Part shown: one piece after another, positions 58,305-64,000 of the stretch
Layout: each line of letters opens with the position of its first letter
How positions within the stretch are numbered: the first letter of the stretch is position 1
NCBI GenBank assembly: GCA_963520375.1
Contig: CAUQQF010000002.1
Location: 62,001 to 126,000 of the forward strand
Origin: JABCPE02 sp963520375
GTDB taxonomy: Bacteria; Bacteroidota; Bacteroidia; Flavobacteriales; Weeksellaceae
Length of the DNA: 64,000 bases
Direction of reading: 5' to 3'
Made by a program: the position numbers and the translations under genes
Notes under the pieces: generated by a model
Told to the model about the DNA's origin: nothing
The model's database searches: none
Seen by the model: only the letters and a program-made list of their open reading frames with translations

Positions 58305-60785
58305 TTAATCTAAATACTGTTTTTCCCAGCTTTGGACTGGTCGTTCTAGTTTTGTAGGTTTTTGTTTCTTTTGTTCCTCTTTTGGAGTTTCTTTTGGTTT
58401 TTCTTGCGGTATTTCCTCTATTTTGACTGAAGTTTCAGATTCATTTATAGAGATGATATCCGTTTCGTTTTCAGTAGTTTCAGGTTCAGGATTTTGCTCT
58501 TTGTTTTCTGTGTCCTTGTTTTTCGTTTCATCGGCCTCTTTTTTCTTAGATGGAACTAAGAAATCTAAAATCTCTTTAGCCTTTTTCCCTTCATTGGTTC
58601 TTTCATAGTTTAGGACAATCTGCTGTAGAGAAGAAATCATTTTCTCCTTGCTCTCGCTTCTTCCGATGATGAACGCATTTAGCAGCTCAAATTTAGGAAT
58701 GAGAGCATCTTTCGGATATTTCTCAACGGCTTGATTTACAATATTCTGTGCCTCTTTGTATTTTTCTTCATTATACAGAGCATAGGCCTCTTGATAGACT
58801 TTTTTCACCTCTTCTTCAGATTCTGTGAAATTGGTATTTCTAGGATTTTTCACAAAAATAGCATAAGGTGTATCTGGGAATTCCTGAATGATGATATTTT
58901 TGGCTCTTTCTGCTTGGTTAGGAGTTTTCTCATGGTTCATGGAGAAGATGAGGTATAGAGCCTGTAGTTTTATATCTTTTTCAGGCTGATTGTCCACCAA
59001 ATCGTATAATGTTTTGGTAGCGAGTGGTGTGTTTTGGAAATAAGTTTCATACATTCTGCCCAGCTCCAGACTTGCACTGTCTCGCTCCTTTTTCAGCGCT
59101 AAAATCTCTTTTTTCTCTTTTGGTATTTTTTCAGTGTAGAAAGCCACCTCAAATCTCCTCGCATCAGCAGGAGTTCTGCCCAGAGCTTCATTTTCTAAAT
59201 CATCCAGAGAACCGCCCAGTTTATTATCCTCGCCATATCTCCAGTTGTCGCTCAGCGTTCTGTTTTGCCATATTTTCCTAAATTCATTACTTCCTTTGGC
59301 TACAGTAATTTCGTTAGCAAAATAAAATTTATTTCCTTTTTGGCTGGTGAAATTATCTTCAAATCCTTTGAAATCAGAGCTGCTGTCATAAGAAAAATAG
59401 TTTTCTAGTTCCTTATTTTTCTTTTCCTTTCTCTTTGCCAGCTCTATTTTTTCTTCTTTTTCTTTCAGTTCATTGATGTGTTTTTGAAAGAAGTCATTCA
59501 GCTCATTTTCAGACATTTTGGTAAGAGCCAAAATACTGTCATTTTTCTTGATGAGGTAGTAGTTTTTAGAAATGTTTTTGATGTTGGTAGAGAGTTCTTT
59601 TATCCTATCTTTTGTAGGAGTGTGTTCTATGACACTCACAGCACTGTCATAATAAGCACCAGCCTTTATATAATCGCTTTTTTTGAAATGTGAATTACCG
59701 ATTTCGTAATAAACCAGCCCACGGATATGTGGGTCAGATATTTGCTCTCTGAGGGATTTTTGGAAAAACTCATTGGCTTCGTTTTCTTTTCCTGTTTTGG
59801 CTGCCAATAGCCCTAGAGCGTAGTAAAATTCATTTTTTCTGGAAGCATAAGTTCCTTTTTTGCTTATGTTTTCTAGATATTTTTTAGCCTCTTCATAGTC
59901 TTTGTCATTGTTAAAAGTCTTGGCGATTTCTATTTGTGCTTTTACTTCTAATTCAAAATCATTAGAATATTTATACGCCGTTACGAAGCTTTCTCTGGCT
60001 TCCTCCATATTTCCCAATTCCGCCAAAATCTGCCCTCTTAGATAGGCGATTCTGCTTTTCGTTTGTCGGGATTTATTGAGAACAAAAGCCTTTTCTAAAT
60101 GGTCTATGGCTTCTTTTTTTCTGTTGCTATGTAGCAGATTTTCAGCCTGATATACACTCATAACCGCTTTTTGCTGTTTGGTAAGAGTATAGTTTTTATC
60201 TAAATCATAGAAAATTTCTTCCGCACGGATGTTGTTTTTCATCTTGGAGTAAATCAGACCCTCGTATATCTTTGCAAGAGGAAGTCTTTTGTCCTTTGGC
60301 ATGGTCTGATAAACTTGGCTGATAGCCTCTAAGGCAGAGCTTAATTTCCCTTGATAGATGCGAGATTCTATCAGGAGAAGATAAGCATTAAAAATCTCTT
60401 TATTCTTCTGCTGTCCTCCGAAAACCATAGAGTGTTTCTCTATCGCTTTTAGGGCTTTTTCCTCTGCTTTTTGGAAATTACCAATGTTATTTTTTTGGAT
60501 GGGAGAAGAGATCACATCCCCAAAGAAATTAGCATCAACATCTTCTTCTTCACTGGTAGGAATCAAAGAATTTTGACTAAAAACCTCTATGTATCCTTCT
60601 TGGAAATTGTCTCTGTGACTTTCTTTCTGTGATTTTAGTTCGGCTTTCAGAGCTTCTTTTCCATGGAAAAGAGTATTATAATAAGCTGTAAAATTATGAT
60701 AAGCTCTATTGACAAACTTGTTCTTTCTTGTGGAACAGCCCACAGCCAAGACAAAAACGGACAATAAGAATATGTTTTTTTTCAT
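58305..60785 (-). CDS. SprE/PorW-like TPR lipoprotein (type IX secretion, gliding)
   Basis: The 826-residue protein has a lipoprotein signal with lipobox AVGC at residue 17, then CSTRKNKFVNRAYHNFTAYYNTLFHGKEAL, which resembles the start of SprE/PorW. Many TPR-type helical repeats follow (about 100-400 and 600-720). The C-terminal 80 residues are rich in Glu, Lys, Pro and Thr and probably disordered. SprE/PorW is a periplasmic part of the type IX secretion system. The sorting domain in the metalloprotease pseudogene shows that the lineage uses this system. The identification is from general resemblance. Confidence 0.72.
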   Translation of the reverse strand: MKKNIFLLSVFVLAVGCSTRKNKFVNRAYHNFTAYYNTLFHGKEALKAELKSQKESHRDNFQEGYIEVFSQNSLIPTSEEEDVDANFFGDVISSPIQKNNIGNFQKAEEKALKAIEKHSMVFGGQQKNKEIFNAYLLLIESRIYQGKLSSALEAISQVYQTMPKDKRLPLAKIYEGLIYSKMKNNIRAEEIFYDLDKNYTLTKQQKAVMSVYQAENLLHSNRKKEAIDHLEKAFVLNKSRQTKSRIAYLRGQILAELGNMEEARESFVTAYKYSNDFELEVKAQIEIAKTFNNDKDYEEAKKYLENISKKGTYASRKNEFYYALGLLAAKTGKENEANEFFQKSLREQISDPHIRGLVYYEIGNSHFKKSDYIKAGAYYDSAVSVIEHTPTKDRIKELSTNIKNISKNYYLIKKNDSILALTKMSENELNDFFQKHINELKEKEEKIELAKRKEKKNKELENYFSYDSSSDFKGFEDNFTSQKGNKFYFANEITVAKGSNEFRKIWQNRTLSDNWRYGEDNKLGGSLDDLENEALGRTPADARRFEVAFYTEKIPKEKKEILALKKERDSASLELGRMYETYFQNTPLATKTLYDLVDNQPEKDIKLQALYLIFSMNHEKTPNQAERAKNIIIQEFPDTPYAIFVKNPRNTNFTESEEEVKKVYQEAYALYNEEKYKEAQNIVNQAVEKYPKDALIPKFELLNAFIIGRSESKEKMISSLQQIVLNYERTNEGKKAKEILDFLVPSKKKEADETKNKDTENKEQNPEPETTENETDIISINESETSVKIEEIPQEKPKETPKEEQKKQKPTKLERPVQSWEKQYLD

Positions 60786-60826
60786 CGTTTATTTTAAACT
60801 CTATTATTTCGTGTTTTATTGTATAA

Positions 60827-61390
60827 TTATTCAGTTTCAGCCTTTTTTAATAAGGAATACACCACCGCCGTAGGAAGTCCCATGATGGTGTAGAAATTCC
60901 CATTTATTTTATCAATTTTCGCCATTCCGAGCCATTCCTGTATTCCGTAGCTTCCTGCTTTATCCATCGGCTGGAATTTATCAACATAAAAATCTATTTC
61001 CTCCTCCGAAATATCCAAAAAACTCACATCCGCTACATCGGTCTGTGTCAGGATTTTATCATGAGTTTTGATGCTTACGGCAGTGTATACTTGGTGCGTT
61101 TTTCCAGAAAGTGTTTTGAGCATTTCTTTGGCTTCCTCGCTGGATTTCGGTTTTCCTAAAATTTTATTTTCAAAAACCACTACAGTATCAGCAGTCAGAA
61201 GAATTTCAGATTTCTCCAAACTTCGGAAAGCCTTGGCTTTCAGCTCCGAAAGAAAAGCAGCAACATCACTTGCAGGGAGATTTTCGGGATAAATCTCATC
61301 GCATTTTATATCAACAACTTCAAAATCAAATCCCAGAGAACCAAGTAATTCTCTGCGGCGTGGCGACTGCGAACCCAAGTATAGTTTCAT
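60827..61390 (-). CDS. maf: Maf-family nucleotide pyrophosphatase
   Basis: Maf proteins hydrolyse non-canonical or excess nucleoside triphosphates to monophosphates, and overexpression blocks septation in some bacteria. The 187-residue protein has LGSQSPRRRELLGSLGF at the start, the acidic residue set in LTADTVVVFENKILGKPKSSEEA and KDKAGSYGIQEW-like MDKAGSYGIQEWLGMAKI. Length is standard. It is the last gene of a minus-strand group with kdsC and the DUF2520 gene, 12 nt after kdsC. Confidence 0.93.
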   Translation of the reverse strand: MKLYLGSQSPRRRELLGSLGFDFEVVDIKCDEIYPENLPASDVAAFLSELKAKAFRSLEKSEILLTADTVVVFENKILGKPKSSEEAKEMLKTLSGKTHQVYTAVSIKTHDKILTQTDVADVSFLDISEEEIDFYVDKFQPMDKAGSYGIQEWLGMAKIDKINGNFYTIMGLPTAVVYSLLKKAETE

Positions 61391-61402
61391 ATTTATTTCA
61401 TT

Positions 61403-61924
61403 TTATACAGAAGCGGTATCGTCCTCCTCTGTCCATTTTCCCTGCACTTTCATCACTTGTTCTATCACATCCCGCACACACCCTTTTCCGCCGTGGATAG
61501 GCGAAATGTAATCGGCTATTTTCTTGATTTCTGGAACAGCATTGATGGGACAAGCACCGATAGCCGACAGCCTAAGCATATCATAATCAGGAATATCATC
61601 TCCCATTGACAAAACCTCATCGTTTTTCAAACCATATTTGTCTTTAAAATCTTCAAAATTCTGAAGCTTGTAGCTGGATTTTGGGTAATAATCCGTTATC
61701 CCTAAATAATTAAGCCTGTGCTTTACCATCGGGTCGCTTCCTCCTGTGATACATGCGATTCTGTAGCCAGCTTTTATGGCTTTGGTCACAGCATAGCCGT
61801 CCAAAACATTCATCGTACGGCTCATGCTCCCGTCTGGCATCAGAACGATGCTTCCGTCCGTGAAAACGCCATCCACATCAAATACGAAGGCTTTTATATC
61901 TTTTAATTTTGATTTATAACTCAT
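61403..61924 (-). CDS. kdsC: KDO-8-phosphate phosphatase, KdsC-type HAD
   Basis: KdsC releases KDO from KDO-8-phosphate in lipopolysaccharide core synthesis. The 173-residue protein is a cap-less HAD phosphatase with the nucleophile Asp in FVFDVDGVFTDG, the Thr/Ser motif ACITGG and the second acidic pair in SMGDDIPDYDML. It also has GGKGCVRDVIEQVMKVQGKW near the end, typical of KdsC. It overlaps the end of the DUF2520 gene by 11 nt, so they are translated together. Confidence 0.9.
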   Translation of the reverse strand: MSYKSKLKDIKAFVFDVDGVFTDGSIVLMPDGSMSRTMNVLDGYAVTKAIKAGYRIACITGGSDPMVKHRLNYLGITDYYPKSSYKLQNFEDFKDKYGLKNDEVLSMGDDIPDYDMLRLSAIGACPINAVPEIKKIADYISPIHGGKGCVRDVIEQVMKVQGKWTEEDDTASV

Positions 61925-62666
61925 ACATTTTTTTTATCGATAGGTTCATTATTTTATAAATATCTCTCTGTTCATTGTTTTCTAAGAGAGTTTCATGCAT
62001 TTGCAATATTTTTTGGTCGTTCCTTCTGGCAGGCCCTGTCTGGGCATCTTTTGGGTTGATGAAATGGATTTTATCAACGGTTTCTTCTATCAGCGGAAGA
62101 AAATACTCAAAAGGAATGTCTTGGCTGTCAGAAATTTCTTTTGCTCTGGCAAAGAGATGATTGATAAAATTACAAGAAAAAACAGCCGTGAGATGGATAT
62201 ATTTTCTTTTTTCATCATCTACGAGCATGGCTTTTGAAGAAATTTTTTTGGCTAAATTCATCAAAATTTCCTTGTCGTTTTCATTTTCAGCATCGATGAA
62301 AAATGGAATTTTAGAATAGTCCAGTTTTTTCTCCTTTGAAAAAGTCTGCAAAGGATAGAAACTTGCCTTTCGGTATTCTCCAGCCAGAATTTCCATTCGG
62401 GTAGAGCCAGAAGTGTGGGCTACGAGGCAGTTTTTGTCCGTGATGATTTTGGAAACTTCACCGATGGCATCATCTTTCACCGCGATAATATATAAATCCG
62501 CAGGTTCTAAACACTCCGTAGAATACGAAATCCCAAGCTCGGAGGAGATTTTCTCCAAACTTGCCTCATCCCTGCCGAAAAGCTGTTTTACAGGAATTTG
62601 GTTTTCCATAAAAGCTTTCGCCAGATGATAGGCAACATTCCCAGAACCGATAATAACTATTTGCAT
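61914..62666 (-). CDS. Rossmann-like / DUF2520 protein
   Basis: The 250-residue protein has an N-terminal Rossmann fold with IVIIGSGNVAYHLAKAF and a C-terminal DUF2520 domain (about 130-250) with YIHLTAVFSCNFINHLFARA and the ending QTGPARRNDQKIL. It resembles NADP-dependent ketopantoate or F420 reductases but the substrate is unknown. It leads a minus-strand operon with kdsC and maf, overlapping kdsC. The perfect -7 element TATTTTTG stands 4 nt before the ATG. Confidence 0.88.
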   Translation of the reverse strand: MQIVIIGSGNVAYHLAKAFMENQIPVKQLFGRDEASLEKISSELGISYSTECLEPADLYIIAVKDDAIGEVSKIITDKNCLVAHTSGSTRMEILAGEYRKASFYPLQTFSKEKKLDYSKIPFFIDAENENDKEILMNLAKKISSKAMLVDDEKRKYIHLTAVFSCNFINHLFARAKEISDSQDIPFEYFLPLIEETVDKIHFINPKDAQTGPARRNDQKILQMHETLLENNEQRDIYKIMNLSIKKMYEL

Positions 62667-62670
62667 TCCA

Positions 62671-62678
62671 CAAAAATA
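62671..62678 (-). promoter_or_regulatory. -7 element, 4 nt before the DUF2520 ATG
   Basis: TATTTTTG on the minus strand, then TGGA and the ATG at 62666. Confidence 0.6.
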
Positions 62679-62713
62679 AGAGAAAATTTTGTGAAAAGAT
62701 TGTTTTTAAGAAA

Positions 62714-62721
62714 TATCTTTG
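62714..62721 (+). promoter_or_regulatory. -7 element for the 62757 lipoprotein
   Basis: TATCTTTG, 35 nt before the ATG at 62757, divergent from the DUF2520 promoter. Confidence 0.4.
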
Positions 62722-62756
62722 TAAGGTTGAATAAAATAAGTGAAATAATCTGAAAA

Positions 62757-63233
62757 ATGAGAAAAATGCTATTGTTTTTTATATGTATGTCTTGTATTAA
62801 GCCAAATAAAACCGAAAATAACATATATACGGACACAAAAGAGCTTGAAAAATATATAAATCTTCCTGTTGCCATTCAAAAAGTAGAATATGAAATATCC
62901 AAAACGAAACTTGGGGAACTCAGCCAAGATTGCAGCCAAATCATTGAAATATATGCAGTAATAAAATTTTCAAACCAAGATTATAAAGCAATTTTCAAAT
63001 CTGCTAATAAGAAGCATAACTTCCCTTTAATAGTGAAAAAAGAAAATTGTAGAGATTGGTATCCTCCTTATGTGAAGAAATATTTTGTGAAAGATAGCAA
63101 CGAATTATTCAAAATAAATTCTGCTGTTTATGAAGAAAATAATTTTTTAAAAGAAAATACAAAAGGAAACCTTATATTTTTCCCTGTTGAAAATAATACG
63201 ATCTGCTGTATTGCATCTATTTGTGAAAAATAA
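62757..63233 (+). CDS. Small lipoprotein, unknown
   Basis: The 158-residue protein has a lipoprotein signal (MRKMLLFFICMSC, lipobox ICMSC at residue 13). The mature part is a mix of strands with several cysteines (SQDCSQII, KENCRDWYP and CCIASICEK near the end) that could form disulfides in the periplasm. No family recognised. It has a divergent promoter element and is followed 29 nt downstream by another unknown gene on the same strand, which may be co-transcribed. Confidence 0.7.
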   Translation: MRKMLLFFICMSCIKPNKTENNIYTDTKELEKYINLPVAIQKVEYEISKTKLGELSQDCSQIIEIYAVIKFSNQDYKAIFKSANKKHNFPLIVKKENCRDWYPPYVKKYFVKDSNELFKINSAVYEENNFLKENTKGNLIFFPVENNTICCIASICEK

Positions 63234-63262
63234 ATTCTAATATTGTATAATCCTAAAAAGCA

Positions 63263-63880
63263 ATGAGAACAACAGAATTAAACAAAATTATAAAGGAAAT
63301 AAAATTCACAGATAAGTTTATTAAAAAAGGAAGATTGGCTTACTACATAATAAAAGATAAGTCTGGAGCAGCTATTTTAATAGGATTTTATTTAGATTCA
63401 TCAGTAGACAAAGACGCTTTTTTCTTACAATACTTTGTCCAGTGTTTATATGTTCCGTTTTCAACATATAATTTCAGTTTAGGTGAGAGAATAGGAAATC
63501 ATTGGAAAAAAGAAGAAATAAATGACATAAATTTATCTTTACAGAATTTCAAAAAATTCAACTTTCTAAACTCTTTTGAGGATATTATACCCTATATATT
63601 AAATAATTCTTACTGTGGGCATAAAATAGGAAGAGATGAATATTTAGCATATACATATTTTATACTTGGGAAATATTCTGAAGCATTACAATATATAGAA
63701 AAAATAACAGCATTAAAAAAGCATGAAAATGCAGAGTGGTTCAAAAAAGCTATTCAAAGAGCTGAACTAATAAAAGAGTATATTATAAAAAATGATTATG
63801 ATAGTGGTATTTACCAGCTTTTAAAATGGCAAAATGAAACAATAACAGCCCTAAAACAACCGAAACTTCTCCTTGTTTAA
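63263..63880 (+). CDS. Unknown cytoplasmic protein
   Basis: The 205-residue protein has no signal peptide or membrane segment. It begins with a charged helix (RTTELNKIIKEIKFTDKFIKKG), then a strand-rich part with DKSGAAILIGFYLDSS, and ends with helical TPR-like sequence (YTYFILGKYSEALQYIEKIT, WFKKAIQRAELIKEYI). I do not recognise the family. The last four bases overlap the stop of the convergent partial gene at the window edge. Confidence 0.68.
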   Translation: MRTTELNKIIKEIKFTDKFIKKGRLAYYIIKDKSGAAILIGFYLDSSVDKDAFFLQYFVQCLYVPFSTYNFSLGERIGNHWKKEEINDINLSLQNFKKFNFLNSFEDIIPYILNNSYCGHKIGRDEYLAYTYFILGKYSEALQYIEKITALKKHENAEWFKKAIQRAELIKEYIIKNDYDSGIYQLLKWQNETITALKQPKLLLV

Positions 63881-64000
63881 ACAAATACCACCTCCACCGA
63901 AGCAGACTGATGCTTGAAGAATTCATTTTCCTCAAATTCTATCCCTGCATAGCCTCGCAGCACTTCATAGACCAGCTCTTGCAGAACGCCTTCGCCGAGT
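63877..64000 (-). CDS. 3' end of an unidentified gene
   Basis: The minus strand is open from the right edge to a TAA at 63879-63877, giving 41 codons with the stop. The last 40 residues include LQELVYEVLRGYAG and QSASVEVVFV, with a G+C share above the neighbours. Too little is visible to name a family. Its stop overlaps the end of the convergent gene. Confidence 0.6.
   Translation of the reverse strand, partial: LGEGVLQELVYEVLRGYAGIEFEENEFFKHQSASVEVVFV

Noticed and set aside
1..64000. rRNA, tRNA, CRISPR arrays, prophage, insertion sequences and riboswitches
   Set aside because: I looked through the intergenic regions on both strands and saw no cloverleaf, spaced-repeat array, transposase or known riboswitch pattern. 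Small RNAs cannot be excluded by eye.

Overview
The window looks like chromosomal DNA from a flavobacterium of the Weeksellaceae type (Chryseobacterium / Elizabethkingia / Riemerella relatives). Most of it is AT-rich. Many genes are preceded by the Bacteroidota -7 promoter element TAnnTTTG and few show a Shine-Dalgarno sequence. Lineage-typical features are a MurF-alanine racemase fusion, a type IX secretion sorting domain, an SprE/PorW-like lipoprotein, a Rho with a long charged insert, and a prolyl endopeptidase of the Elizabethkingia type. No rRNA, tRNA, CRISPR array, prophage or insertion sequence was recognised.

Layout. 0-5 kb: a minus-strand operon (GH3-family enzyme, DUF5071 protein, MFS transporter running off the edge), then a secreted prolyl oligopeptidase. 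5-7.3 kb: a LytS-type kinase fused to a 2TM domain, and its LytTR regulator, with a strong hairpin between them. 7.4-12.6 kb: a secreted reprolysin-like metalloprotease broken by a nonsense codon and a frameshift, then an intact TonB-receptor-like barrel. 12.6-21.4 kb: housekeeping (clpC, sufE, a GT9 glycosyltransferase, dnaB, rnhA, fabG). 21.4-25.7 kb: accessory DNA, with an XRE regulator diverging from three small AT-rich genes across a palindromic operator, then a GC-rich two-gene LemA module that looks foreign. 26.2-36.2 kb: rsmI, then tdk, murF-alr, a patatin/barrel protein, ybeY, mnmG, a methyltransferase and MgtC. 36.2-40.3 kb: a DUF1963 protein, pgk, a lipoprotein and superoxide dismutase. 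40.4-44.5 kb: very AT-rich surface-protein genes and a tannase-like esterase. 44.5-53.5 kb: rho, a DUF4293 protein, an MsbA-like ABC exporter, dsbD, rpiB, rnr. 53.5-55.4 kb: a tandem lipoprotein duplication. 55.5-62.7 kb: a LysE exporter, ldcA-like, yraN, tsaB, an SprE-like protein, maf, kdsC and a DUF2520 protein. 62.8-64 kb: two unknown genes and one partial gene.

How the genes fit together. Several serve the envelope: MurF-Alr and the LD-carboxypeptidase act on peptidoglycan; GT9, KdsC and the MsbA-like exporter on lipopolysaccharide; DsbD on periplasmic thiols; SprE-like on type IX secretion. Others serve translation: RsmI and YbeY on rRNA, MnmG and TsaB on tRNA, RNase R on RNA turnover.

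The most interesting non-coding signals are two near-perfect parS sites flanking mnmG, and a 549-bp gene-free region 4 kb away with five single-mismatch DnaA boxes. Together they suggest the chromosome's origin/partition region. Five genes also have TAnnTTTG exactly 4 nt before their ATG, which predicts leaderless mRNAs.
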